From: JAZREA01 sp045660545
Lineage (GTDB): Bacteria; Bacillota; Clostridia; Monoglobales; Firm-18
Direction of reading: 5' to 3'
Length of the DNA stretch: 64,000 nt
Assembly (NCBI GenBank): GCA_045660545.1
Contig: JAZREA010000018.1
Span: 21,731-85,730 of the forward strand
The translations under genes were made by a program, and so were the position numbers. Within the stretch, counting starts at the first letter, position 1, and the number at the start of each line of letters is the position of its first letter. Shown here one piece after another: positions 17,589 through 25,991 of this stretch. The notes under the pieces are model-generated. The model was not told the origin of the DNA and ran no database searches. It was given only the letters and a program-made list of their open reading frames with translations.

Positions 17589-18596
17589 ATGAAAAAGATA
17601 CTTTTAGACGAAAACAAAAATTACTACAAAGCTAATTTACACTGTCACAGCACAATATCTGACGGTAAGATGACAGTGGAGGAGCTAAAAGAACATTATA
17701 TGAAAAACGGCTATTCGATTATCGCCTTTACTGACCACGAACATATTATTAATAATTCACATCTTACTGATGACAACTTTTTGGCTATTACTGCCTGTGA
17801 AGTTGCGATTAAAGAAATTGACGGTGTTTCAACCTCTAAAGTAAGGGACATGAAGGTTTGCCATCTTAATTTTTACGCAAAAGAACCTGATAATATTGAT
17901 ACGCCTTGCTATAACTCGGTTTATGACTGGTCACTTACAGATGAACTCAGACCTTTGATTGTACACAGCTGCGGAGAATATAAAAGAGAATATTCGCCTG
18001 AGAAAATAAACGAGATGATACGTATTGCCAACGAAAAGGGCTTTTTAGTTTCCTACAACCACCCCAGGTGGTCACTTGAGAATGCAACTGATTATCTCAA
18101 TTACGAAGGTATATGGGCGGTTGAAATATATAACAACGAGAGTAACTATATTGGAATATACGAATATGACATAAATGTATATGACGACTTTTTGCGCGCC
18201 GGTAAAAACATCGCGTGCATGTCGACAGACGATAATCACAGGATAGAAACAACTTGTGGCGGTTTTGTTATGATTAACGCTGACAAACTTGATTACCCAA
18301 CAATTATCGGGGCTTTGGAAAACCATGACTTTTATGCTTCAACAGGCCCTGTGATTAAAAGCCTTTATGTAGAAGATGATGTTGCGCATATGACTTTTGA
18401 GGCGGGCGAATATGCCGTTATGTCAACAAAAGGAAGGCGCGTGGACAAGCAGCTTGCTTACAATCCTGACGGCGAAAATGAGGTTCAGTTTAAAATATTG
18501 CCTGACCAGGATGGCTACATAAGGTTTGATGTTGTAGACAAATTTGGCAGACGTGCAAATACCTGTGCTTATATGGTAGAAGATTTGTTGAAATAA
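17589..18596 (+). CDS. PHP domain phosphoesterase with C-terminal beta domain
   Basis: A 335-residue protein. The N-terminal PHP metal site is visible: 'ANLHCHSTISDGKM' (about 14-27), 'IIAFTDHEHI' (about 45-55), 'SYNHPRW' (about 158) and 'CMSTDDNH' (about 210). The last 80 or so residues look like a beta-sandwich not found in minimal PHP enzymes. Such proteins hydrolyse phosphoesters of small molecules, but the substrate here is unknown. ATG 17589 has a G-rich leader (GGACGGGG); the frame runs up to 17568. Divergent from the AraC regulator and likely controlled by it. Confidence 0.8.
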   Translation: MKKILLDENKNYYKANLHCHSTISDGKMTVEELKEHYMKNGYSIIAFTDHEHIINNSHLTDDNFLAITACEVAIKEIDGVSTSKVRDMKVCHLNFYAKEPDNIDTPCYNSVYDWSLTDELRPLIVHSCGEYKREYSPEKINEMIRIANEKGFLVSYNHPRWSLENATDYLNYEGIWAVEIYNNESNYIGIYEYDINVYDDFLRAGKNIACMSTDDNHRIETTCGGFVMINADKLDYPTIIGALENHDFYASTGPVIKSLYVEDDVAHMTFEAGEYAVMSTKGRRVDKQLAYNPDGENEVQFKILPDQDGYIRFDVVDKFGRRANTCAYMVEDLLK

Positions 18597-18618
18597 TTGA
18601 CAGAGGAATGTATATTTA

Positions 18619-18951
18619 GTGAAAAAGATTGCTTTTATTACGCTTACAGTTACCCTTGTTTTGGCTCTGCTTTTTGTTTTTGGCGTTCTAAAATGTGAAA
18701 TTTGTGTTCTTAATTCACCCGGCAGAGATTACCAAATTGTAAGCTGGTTACTTGATGAGGGTGGCTTTGGATACAGAGGAGCCTATTATATAAAAGAAAA
18801 AGGATTATTTTCAAAATGTCACAAAATTGGGACGGGACCGTTTTCGGCTGAATGGCTTTCGAATACTGAATTTTTTATATATCATTCTTATCCGGTTGAT
18901 TCAATCGGTAGTTATTATAAAGAATACAGCGTTAATGATTTTTTTGATTAG
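18619..18951 (+). CDS. hypothetical single-pass membrane protein
   Basis: A 110-residue protein with an N-terminal membrane segment or signal (about 4-22) and a soluble C-terminal part facing outward. GTG start after AGAGGAATG. I do not recognise a family. It follows the PHP gene with a 22-base gap and may be co-transcribed. Confidence 0.55.
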   Translation: MKKIAFITLTVTLVLALLFVFGVLKCEICVLNSPGRDYQIVSWLLDEGGFGYRGAYYIKEKGLFSKCHKIGTGPFSAEWLSNTEFFIYHSYPVDSIGSYYKEYSVNDFFD

Positions 18952-18986
18952 GCAAGAATTATACTGCATATAAAGTGGGGAGTTTT

Positions 18987-19442
18987 ATGGTAAAGTTTTT
19001 AGGGGATTGCTTGACGGCAATAGTTTGCTTAATTATTATATTTGCACTGTTTTTGTTGGCGTTCAGGATTTCTTTTAGCGACAAATATTTGACAAAAGAA
19101 GAAATTTTTGAACTGGTAAACAGCAAGTATGATATTTTAGCAGACGACATACAAAAAGACGATTTTACCAAGTCGAACAAAATAAAGGGAATAACCGAAA
19201 TTGAAAGAATTGACGGTGTAATAGACTTCTCCTGCGGAGGAAAAGGTAACGTTGCATCCGGTGCATATTACGGCTTTTACTATACAGAAGATGATTTACC
19301 AAAGGTATCGTTTTTGGGTTATGTTTCGTATGATGAAGAAGACTTAAAGCCCGAAGGTAATGGCTACTGTTATGATGCATATGACTATTATTATACAGAA
19401 AAAATTACAGATAACTTTTACTATTACGAAGCGCATTATTAA
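18987..19442 (+). CDS. hypothetical membrane-anchored protein
   Basis: A 151-residue protein with one N-terminal membrane segment (about 8-30) and an acidic soluble tail rich in tyrosine and aspartate ('GYCYDAYDYYY' near the end). ATG 18987 follows GGGGAG with five-base spacing and is preferred to the GTG at 18975. The general pattern 'YYGFYYTEDDLP' resembles small uncharacterised Firmicutes proteins; no function is assigned. Confidence 0.55.
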   Translation: MVKFLGDCLTAIVCLIIIFALFLLAFRISFSDKYLTKEEIFELVNSKYDILADDIQKDDFTKSNKIKGITEIERIDGVIDFSCGGKGNVASGAYYGFYYTEDDLPKVSFLGYVSYDEEDLKPEGNGYCYDAYDYYYTEKITDNFYYYEAHY

Positions 19443-19469
19443 TACACAGATACGGGGTCTTAAATTGTT

Positions 19470-20339
19470 ATGAAAAAGGGTATAATATACATAGTTCTGG
19501 CGAGCGTTTTATGGGGGACGAGCGGGTTGTTCAGCAACTGCCTGGCTCAGTACGGAATGGGCTCGTTTCAGATGACGTTTATAAGGGCGTCGGTTGCGTT
19601 TGTATGTATGGCGGCGTATGTCCTTATAACTGACAGAAGAGTTATTAAAACAAACCCAAAAGAAATACCGCTGTTTATCGGCAGCGGAATTTCGTTCTTC
19701 TTTACGGGTACTTGTTACTTTTATTGTATGCAACTTACATCAGTTTCGACGGCGGTTGTTTTGATGTATACTGCACCGATTTTCGTAATGGTTTATTCAA
19801 CTACTTTTTTGAACGAGAAGTTAAACGGGACAAAACTTATTTCGGTCGCCGGGATGATTGCTGGTTGTGCGCTTGTTTCGGGGATAATTGGCGGGTTTAA
19901 ATTTGATTTAATTGGTGTAGCTGTTGGACTTTTGTCCGGAATAGCTTATGCATCGTACAACATAATAACAAAGGTGGAAATGCAAAAGGGCATTAATCCG
20001 GTAAAAGCAAATTTATACTGTTTTTTATTTAGTATGTTTGCCGGACTTTTAGCAACAAACCCTGTGGATATAATAGGGTGTGTTAGGATTAATCCTGCGG
20101 TGGTTATTTCTCTTGCTATTGCTATGGGAATTTTAACGTCCATTTTGCCATATTTTTTCTACACACTCGCGCTTAGAGCAATTCCTGCAGGTACGGCATC
20201 TTCCTTAGCCATTCTTGAGCCTATGGCTGCCACAATTTTAAGCGTTTTAGTCCTTGGAGAAACACTTTCGTTATATTCGCTTATTGGAATTATTTTAATA
20301 TTAACCTCGGTTTTCTTGCTCAGCAGACACGGAGAATAA
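19470..20339 (+). CDS. EamA/DMT family transporter
   Basis: A 289-residue drug/metabolite transporter with ten membrane segments formed by two EamA repeats. Family signs include 'ASVLWGTSGLFSNCLAQYG' at the N-terminus, 'SVSTAVVLMYTAPIFVMVYSTTFLNEKL' at the end of repeat 1, and 'AIPAGTASSLAILEPMAATILSVLVLGETL' at the end of repeat 2. Substrates of this family range from amino acids to nucleosides and cannot be deduced here. The ribosome binding site is weak. It ends at a terminator shared with the converging DUF4153 gene. Confidence 0.88.
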   Translation: MKKGIIYIVLASVLWGTSGLFSNCLAQYGMGSFQMTFIRASVAFVCMAAYVLITDRRVIKTNPKEIPLFIGSGISFFFTGTCYFYCMQLTSVSTAVVLMYTAPIFVMVYSTTFLNEKLNGTKLISVAGMIAGCALVSGIIGGFKFDLIGVAVGLLSGIAYASYNIITKVEMQKGINPVKANLYCFLFSMFAGLLATNPVDIIGCVRINPAVVISLAIAMGILTSILPYFFYTLALRAIPAGTASSLAILEPMAATILSVLVLGETLSLYSLIGIILILTSVFLLSRHGE

Positions 20340-20374
20340 AAGAAGTTCGCTTTTAAAAACGAACTTCTTTTTTG
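20340..20374. terminator. bidirectional rho-independent terminator
   Basis: Ten-pair stem AAGAAGTTCG with its complement around a ten-base loop, with T-run on one side and A-run on the other. It lies between converging genes. Confidence 0.85.
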
Positions 20375-20381
20375 TTTTTTA

Positions 20382-21992
20382 TTAATCTTTTAATAATGCA
20401 TAGCCATCAAAGTAACAATATACAACTTCGTCGCCATCAATTTCGCAAGATAAGCTTTTAAAATAAAGCGATACATTTTCGTCGATTTTATAAATGTCAA
20501 GCTCCTCGTTGCTTGTGCCGTACGTATCATAAAGCGCTTTTCCCAGTTCTTTTAAGTCTATTCTATAATTTTGACCGTTGTGTTCGAATTTGAGAACGTC
20601 ATCATACGTATAGCATTTAACCATTTTGTCAAAATCAGTTATATCGACAGAATCTTTTGTTACGAATTGATGGTATATGGAATTGCTTTCTTCTATGTCG
20701 CTGTCGTAATTATTTGTAAAACCGAAAATTTCCTGGTAGCTTTTGTCAGAATCTGATACAAAGTCGGGTAGCTTTTTGGCATCATATTTTAGGTATTCAA
20801 AAGCGCTAATTATCCTCTGTGCGTCTTTGCCGCTGACGTTTGGGTTGGGGACAATTTGTCCGTCCTTTAGCATATCGTTTTTGATAAGGATTGTTTTTAG
20901 AATGTCTGTCTGGCTTTTTATTGGTATATCGATTATGTTGAGCGGTGTGACGGTAACTATTAAAACGATAATGCCCGACACAAGAGCAATTAAGTTTAGA
21001 CACTTGGGTTTAATCAGCGAGCACGCAATAAAGAGAACACTGATAATTATAAGCACCAGGGAAACTGTTCTCGGCGTGGTAAGACCATAGGCATTTATTC
21101 TTTCGAAAACTGCGATAGCCTGCATAATCAGCACAGGAAGAAGGAAATATCCGCCGTATTTAACATACAGCTTTGCTAATTTCTGGTCGTACTGCATAAC
21201 ACTAAGCAGGAAGAATATAAAGAAAAGTGATGCAAAAGATGCAAACCAGTTAATTTCACCTATCGGCATATTCTGCGTTATAACAATTTTGCCAAGATAT
21301 AAAAGTAAAATAGCTATAAGAAGTATGTATAAAGGCAAGCCTGCAAACAAAACAAATGAGCGGAATATCTTTGACTGCGGGGCAGGAACATCTTTCTTTG
21401 GTATAAAAGAGAGGAAGATGTTTATAAAACATATAACCCATATAAAAAGACTTACAATTAAATATAGTTTATAAATATTATCCCATGTGAATATCAGTAA
21501 TTGAAACGCTGCAATACATATTAATATTCCGACAGTAAGAATGCCGCATATTGCCGTTGTAAATACCAGGGAAGAAACAAGCCTTGGGAAAGCGAGGGCG
21601 CTGTTTTCTCCGCGCATGATGACAAAGAAGATAAAGCATATAATGGCAATTATTACACCCGTATATGCCATAATCATATACAAGCTTTCAAAATTATATT
21701 TAATCAGTATAAAGGCTGTTACGCCTGCTGCGGCAGATAAAACATATTGTATAACCGGTGTTATTTTATCGGTTATATATTCCTGAGCAACTTTGAGCAT
21801 TACGGAGAACACCGCCACCAGAGCATACGTCATGCAAAGCGGTGTAATAAAGTCATATGAAAATGTCGCAAAAATAACATCATATGACAACGTCAGGAAA
21901 AACAACATTGAGCAGATAAACGCAACTAAAAATCTTGAAATACCTTCTTTAACATTTACATAAAAGCTTTTGAGGAATTCTTTAAATTTCAT
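20382..21992 (-). CDS. DUF4153 domain membrane protein
   Basis: A 536-residue integral membrane protein with about 12 membrane segments over residues 20-370 and a soluble C-terminal domain of about 160 residues. The stretches 'VITQNMPIGEINWFAS' and 'ERINAYGLTTPRTVSL' are typical of the DUF4153 family, whose function is unknown. The start ATG at 21992 has AAAGGATG upstream. It stands alone, converging on the EamA gene and divergent from the alcohol dehydrogenase gene. Confidence 0.8.
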   Translation of the reverse strand: MKFKEFLKSFYVNVKEGISRFLVAFICSMLFFLTLSYDVIFATFSYDFITPLCMTYALVAVFSVMLKVAQEYITDKITPVIQYVLSAAAGVTAFILIKYNFESLYMIMAYTGVIIAIICFIFFVIMRGENSALAFPRLVSSLVFTTAICGILTVGILICIAAFQLLIFTWDNIYKLYLIVSLFIWVICFINIFLSFIPKKDVPAPQSKIFRSFVLFAGLPLYILLIAILLLYLGKIVITQNMPIGEINWFASFASLFFIFFLLSVMQYDQKLAKLYVKYGGYFLLPVLIMQAIAVFERINAYGLTTPRTVSLVLIIISVLFIACSLIKPKCLNLIALVSGIIVLIVTVTPLNIIDIPIKSQTDILKTILIKNDMLKDGQIVPNPNVSGKDAQRIISAFEYLKYDAKKLPDFVSDSDKSYQEIFGFTNNYDSDIEESNSIYHQFVTKDSVDITDFDKMVKCYTYDDVLKFEHNGQNYRIDLKELGKALYDTYGTSNEELDIYKIDENVSLYFKSLSCEIDGDEVVYCYFDGYALLKD

Positions 21993-22082
21993 GGCAAATA
22001 CATCCTTTCCTATATTAGCTTTATCCTGAGCTTATAATAACATTTTTATTAAGATAATGCAATAATAAATATCCGCTGTATG

Positions 22083-22111
22083 TTGCAAAAAGTCGAGTTT
22101 TATGTTACTAT
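22083..22111 (+). promoter_or_regulatory. promoter of the alcohol dehydrogenase gene
   Basis: TTGCAA (22083-22088) and TACTAT (22106-22111), 17-bp spacer, with TG at 22103-22104 making an extended -10. Confidence 0.55.
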
Positions 22112-22156
22112 ATATTTGTAGTTATTTGCTTTAAAATATGACAAGAGGTGGATTTT

Positions 22157-23326
22157 ATGAAGAATTTTGTTTACTGCGCGCCTACAAAAGTGTTTTTCGG
22201 AAAGGGCACGCACAAGGATATAGGTAAAATTATCAGCGATTATGGCTACAACAACATAATGCTCCAGTACGGTAAGGACAGTATTAAAAAATCCGGTCTT
22301 TATGATGAAGTTATGGCATCTCTTACTGAATATGACATAAAAGTTGTTGAAATGGGTGGGGTTGAACCTAACCCAAAGCTTGATTTTGTCCGCAAGGCTG
22401 TAAAAGTTGCAAAGGAAAACAACGTCCAGATGATACTCGCAGTAGGTGGAGGAAGTGTAATTGATTCTTCAAAGTGCACTGCCGTAGCAGCTTGTTACGA
22501 CTGCGACCCATGGGACTTCCCGACGGGTAAAACAAAGATTGAAAAATCATTGCCTGTTGGATGTATTCTTACATTAGCAGCAGCGGGAAGTGAAATGAGC
22601 CCATCTTGCGTTATTACAAATACAGAGGTTAATATGAAGAGAGGTTTCGGCAGCGAATATATAAGGTGCAAGTTTGCTGTTATGAATCCGGAGCTCACAT
22701 ATTCTGTTTCCAAATATCAGACCGCCTGTGGTGTGGTTGATATTATGATGCATACTATGGAGCGTTATTTCAGACCATATGAGCCAACAGATTTAACAGA
22801 CAGGATTGCAGAGAGCGTTTTAAAGGCGACGATTTCTGCGGGAAAAACGCTTATGGAAAAGCCTGATGATTACGAAGCACGTGCCAATATGATGTGGGCG
22901 TCGAGCGTGTCTCACAACGGTCTTACGGGATGCGGCCGTGACGATATACTTCCGGTCCACCAGTTAGAGCACGCACTTAGCGGAGAATATGACGAGGTTG
23001 CGCATGGCGCAGGCCTTGCTGTGCTTTTCCCCGCATGGGCAAAGTATATTTACAAGCATAATGTTCCGCGTTTTGCACAGATTGCACGCAGGGTGTGGGA
23101 TTGTACAGAGGATGATGATGAGGCGGCCGCTTTGGCAGGAATTGAGAAAATGTCGGAATACTTCAAGTCAATCGGTATGCCGTCAAAACTTGCCGATTTC
23201 GGTCTTGATGAGAGCTGCATAGACAACCTTGCAGAGCTTTGCACCTTTGGCAGACAAAGAACTGTTGGCAGCTATATCGATATGGACTATGATGTGATAA
23301 AAGAAATATTTAAAATCTCCTTGTAA
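22157..23326 (+). CDS. iron-containing alcohol dehydrogenase
   Basis: A 389-residue group III alcohol dehydrogenase, closest in layout to NADH/NADPH-dependent butanol dehydrogenase (BdhA/YqhD type). The nucleotide-binding N-terminal half contains 'ILAVGGGSVIDSSK' (about 97-110). Iron ligands of the family are visible in the C-terminal half: 'GVVDIMMHTMERYF' (Asp, His), 'PVHQLEHALSG' (His) and 'VAHGAGLAVLFPAW' (His). It would reduce short-chain aldehydes to alcohols to recycle NAD(P)H in fermentation. ATG 22157 follows AAGAGGTGG. The downstream YdcF gene starts 17 bases later. Confidence 0.92.
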   Translation: MKNFVYCAPTKVFFGKGTHKDIGKIISDYGYNNIMLQYGKDSIKKSGLYDEVMASLTEYDIKVVEMGGVEPNPKLDFVRKAVKVAKENNVQMILAVGGGSVIDSSKCTAVAACYDCDPWDFPTGKTKIEKSLPVGCILTLAAAGSEMSPSCVITNTEVNMKRGFGSEYIRCKFAVMNPELTYSVSKYQTACGVVDIMMHTMERYFRPYEPTDLTDRIAESVLKATISAGKTLMEKPDDYEARANMMWASSVSHNGLTGCGRDDILPVHQLEHALSGEYDEVAHGAGLAVLFPAWAKYIYKHNVPRFAQIARRVWDCTEDDDEAAALAGIEKMSEYFKSIGMPSKLADFGLDESCIDNLAELCTFGRQRTVGSYIDMDYDVIKEIFKISL

Positions 23327-23342
23327 TTGAGAGGTAGCTTTA

Positions 23343-24107
23343 ATGAAATATAATTATAATAAGGTTTTTACTGTACTGATAGTTGCTGTTGGTGTAATTT
23401 TATCAATATATGGCCTTATATTATCTGTTATTTCAAATTTTAACCTCGGTGTTGTTTTGGTATTTGGTCTGGGAGTTTTTGCGATTATAACCGGTTTGTT
23501 TTACGAAAAAATCAAAAAGTTTACAAAGTCGGGGGTTTTAAGGTTTATTAAAATCTTCTTAGTTATAATTTTGTGTTTTGAATTTGTGCTGGTGTCGTTT
23601 ATAACGATATATGGCGCTTGCGATAATGTCTCGTATAATGAAGATGCTGTTGTTGTCCTTGGAGCAGGAATCATGGGTGAAAGGATTACACTGCCTTTAA
23701 AACTGCGTCTTGATAAAGCGATTGAATATCATAACAAAAACCCGAGGGCTGTGATTGTTGTTAGCGGCGGGCAGGGGTTTCAGGAAACTGTTACAGAAGC
23801 CTACGCTATGCAAAAATACCTTGTGCAACACGGCGTTGGTAAGGATAAAATTATAATGGAAGAAAAGGCGACCTCTACAATGGAAAATATGTTGTTTTCA
23901 AAAGTGTTGCTTGATGAATATTTTGAGGATAATTACTCCGTTGTTGTAGTTACGAACAATTTTCATATTTTTCGTGGTGTAAGTCTTGCGAAAAAGTCCG
24001 GGTTCAATGATATTTCGCATTTCCACGCAGGACTTCAATGGTACAATCTATTACCTTGTTATTTAAGAGAAAGTCTTGCTGTGCTAAAAATGTTTGTTAT
24101 GGATTGA
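23343..24107 (+). CDS. YdcF/DUF218 family membrane protein
   Basis: A 254-residue protein with three N-terminal membrane segments (about 8-30, 35-52, 65-87) and an extracellular DUF218 domain. Signature pieces are 'DAVVVLGAGIMGERITLPLKLRLDKAIEYH', 'VIVVSGGQGFQETVTEAYAM' and 'STMENMLFSKVLL', ending in 'VVVTNNFHIFRGVSLAKK'. DUF218 proteins such as SanA and YdcF are tied to envelope integrity, but their chemistry is unresolved. Good RBS GAGAGGTAG. Likely in an operon with the preceding dehydrogenase. Confidence 0.85.
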   Translation: MKYNYNKVFTVLIVAVGVILSIYGLILSVISNFNLGVVLVFGLGVFAIITGLFYEKIKKFTKSGVLRFIKIFLVIILCFEFVLVSFITIYGACDNVSYNEDAVVVLGAGIMGERITLPLKLRLDKAIEYHNKNPRAVIVVSGGQGFQETVTEAYAMQKYLVQHGVGKDKIIMEEKATSTMENMLFSKVLLDEYFEDNYSVVVVTNNFHIFRGVSLAKKSGFNDISHFHAGLQWYNLLPCYLRESLAVLKMFVMD

Positions 24108-24210
24108 AAATAATCTTTAATGCGATAAAATGTATGGAAATACCTCATTCGAAAATATAAACAGATTTTATGAACTTATGATGGAAATTTATAGTAAAGG
24201 AAGAGATAAA

Positions 24211-24855
24211 ATGACAAGATTCGTTATGATTAGACACGGCGAGAGCGAGGCGAACCGCCTCGGACTGTTTGCAGGTCAGATTGACCCTGATTTGCAAAGC
24301 AAAGGGTTGGAACAAGCTGAGCTTACTGCAAAGTATGTTGCCGAAAACTTTAAGATTGACAAGATATATTCCAGCGACTTAAAGCGTGCGCACAAAACCG
24401 GTATGTGCCTTGCTCAAGAGGTTGGTCTTGATGTAATTATAGATACAAATCTTCGTGAAATTGACGGAGGAGAATGGGAGAATATTAAATTTGCTGATTT
24501 GCTGGGTCTCTATCCAAAAGAGTATAGTGAATGGATGGCTGACATAGGCAGCTCAGCTTGTCCGGGCGGAGAGGCTGTTAAGGATATGGGGGCCAGGGTT
24601 ATGAACGAGCTTAAAAAAATCGCAATGGAAAACCCTGGTAAGACCATAGCGATAGCAACACACGCCACACCGATTCGTGCTGTTCAAAGCATAATATCGT
24701 GTGGTAGTACCGCTGAAATGAAAAATATTCCATGGGTTTCTAACGCTTCGGTTACTGTTGTAGAGTGTGATGATAATGATAACTGGAATGTGGTTAGGGC
24801 AAGCATAGATGAACATCTGGCAGACTTAATAACTGTACTCCCTGCGGAAGCATGA
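24211..24855 (+). CDS. histidine phosphatase family protein
   Basis: A 214-residue enzyme of the phosphoglycerate mutase-like histidine phosphatase superfamily. 'MIRHGESEANRLGLFAG' near the N-terminus carries the catalytic RHGE, and 'IATHATPIRAV' (about 150) the second histidine. 'REIDGGEWENI' is the usual acid region. It is a phosphatase rather than a mutase by length, but the substrate (for example alpha-ribazole phosphate or a sugar phosphate) is not decided. ATG 24211 follows AAAGGAAG; the longer frame from 24130 adds an unrelated N-terminal extension. Confidence 0.87.
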   Translation: MTRFVMIRHGESEANRLGLFAGQIDPDLQSKGLEQAELTAKYVAENFKIDKIYSSDLKRAHKTGMCLAQEVGLDVIIDTNLREIDGGEWENIKFADLLGLYPKEYSEWMADIGSSACPGGEAVKDMGARVMNELKKIAMENPGKTIAIATHATPIRAVQSIISCGSTAEMKNIPWVSNASVTVVECDDNDNWNVVRASIDEHLADLITVLPAEA

Positions 24856-24898
24856 TGTTTCCTTTGGAAAAATTAAGTTCAATAAGGAGGATGTTGGT

Positions 24899-25654
24899 AT
24901 GAATATTGTATTACTAACAGCTCTTGGTGTAGGCGGAGCTACTTTGTTTGGCTCTGTAATTGGGTTTGCATTTAAGAATATTTCGCATAAGTTTACGGAC
25001 GTTATTTTGTCGTTTGCGGCGGGAGTAATGCTCTGTGCGTCAGTTTTTGGGCTGGTTTTACCGTCCTTGGAGTATGGTGGAAAGCACGCAGTGTTTGTTA
25101 CGATTGTCGGCGTGTTTTGCGGTGCGCTTATACTTAACGTCCTTGACAAGATTGTTCCACATCTGCACAGATTGTCCGGGGTGGATATCGAGGAGCATTC
25201 TAAAAGTAACAAGCAGCTTGACAAGGTGCTGCTTTTTGTAATGGCGATTGCGATACACAATCTTCCGGAAGGAATTGCGGCAGGTGTCGGCTTTGGTACC
25301 GGCAACACTGCAGAGGCTTTGGCTATTGCCGGCGGTATTGCACTGCAAAATATTCCTGAAGGTATGGTTATTATAGGTCCTATGCTTGCAGCAGGCATGG
25401 ACAAACAACGCACTTTTGCTATTGCATTATTAACAGGGGTTGTTGAAGTTTTGGGTACGTTTCTCGGATACTTTGCGGTGAGCGTTTCTAATTTTATACT
25501 GCCGTTTTTTCTCGCGTTTGCGGGCGGAACTATGCTTTATGTAATTAGTGATGAAATGATACCGGAAACTCATCACGCAGGGGAACGTGCTGTTACGTAC
25601 GCTTTGTTGGCAGGCTTTTCCCTTATGCTGATTATAGATTATTATCTTGGTTAG
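24899..25654 (+). CDS. ZIP family metal transporter
   Basis: A 251-residue membrane protein with eight predicted segments, probably importing zinc or another divalent cation. The metal-transport helices are diagnostic: 'AIAIHNLPEGIAAGVGFG' in segment 4 and 'IALQNIPEGMVIIGPMLAAG' in segment 5, each with the H/Q-N-x-P-E-G core. AAGGAGG lies eight bases before the ATG. It resembles ZupT/GufA-type transporters. No metal-responsive operator could be recognised upstream. Confidence 0.9.
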   Translation: MNIVLLTALGVGGATLFGSVIGFAFKNISHKFTDVILSFAAGVMLCASVFGLVLPSLEYGGKHAVFVTIVGVFCGALILNVLDKIVPHLHRLSGVDIEEHSKSNKQLDKVLLFVMAIAIHNLPEGIAAGVGFGTGNTAEALAIAGGIALQNIPEGMVIIGPMLAAGMDKQRTFAIALLTGVVEVLGTFLGYFAVSVSNFILPFFLAFAGGTMLYVISDEMIPETHHAGERAVTYALLAGFSLMLIIDYYLG

Positions 25655-25673
25655 ACAAATTTTGACAAATCTG

Positions 25674-25702
25674 TTGACAAAACTGAATAATGATACTATA
25701 AT
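25674..25702 (+). promoter_or_regulatory. promoter of the glycine riboswitch/AGCS unit
   Basis: TTGACA (25674-25679) and TATAAT (25697-25702) with a 17-bp spacer are a perfect consensus pair, about 35 bases before the first aptamer. Confidence 0.8.
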
Positions 25703-25734
25703 AGGTACGATAAATTAAATAATTGTGCTAAGTG

Positions 25735-25915
25735 AAGTGTGTAGGAGAAAGGCGTATGCCTTGCCGAAGGAGTAATGCTCTCAGGCGCTAAAAAAGCAAT
25801 GACTGCCCACGGATAGCGCTCCGGAGAAGTCCGATTTCTATTGAAATCAAAAGGATGCCGAAGGTGTAAAACCATTATTGGTTAATCTCTCAGGCAAAAG
25901 GACGGAGAAAAAAGT
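25735..25915 (+). ncRNA. tandem glycine riboswitch
   Basis: Two consecutive glycine aptamers are readable. The first (about 25735-25826) has GGAGAAAGGC, GCCGAAGGAG, CTCTCAGGC, then GACTGCCCACGGA and CTCCGGAGA. The second (about 25827-25915) repeats the core as GCCGAAGG, AATCTCTCAGGCAAAAGGAC and GGAGAA. These are the conserved blocks of the gcvT-type motif. It is followed by a terminator and by a Na+/alanine-glycine symporter gene, so glycine is expected to control that symporter. Whether binding turns it on or off depends on the overlap of the last helix with the terminator. Confidence 0.95.
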
Positions 25916-25930
25916 TTTAAACAGCTTTTT

Positions 25931-25964
25931 ACGGAGTTTTTATGTCAAAAACTCCGTTTTTTAC
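25931..25964 (+). terminator. expression-platform terminator of the glycine riboswitch
   Basis: An 11-pair perfect stem (25931-25941 with 25947-25957, loop ATGTC) ends in a T-run. An A-rich/T-rich alternative pairing lies directly upstream (25908-25930), which is suitable for antitermination. Confidence 0.85.
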
Positions 25965-25991
25965 TTTATTTAGCAAAGAGGAGGAAAAAAT

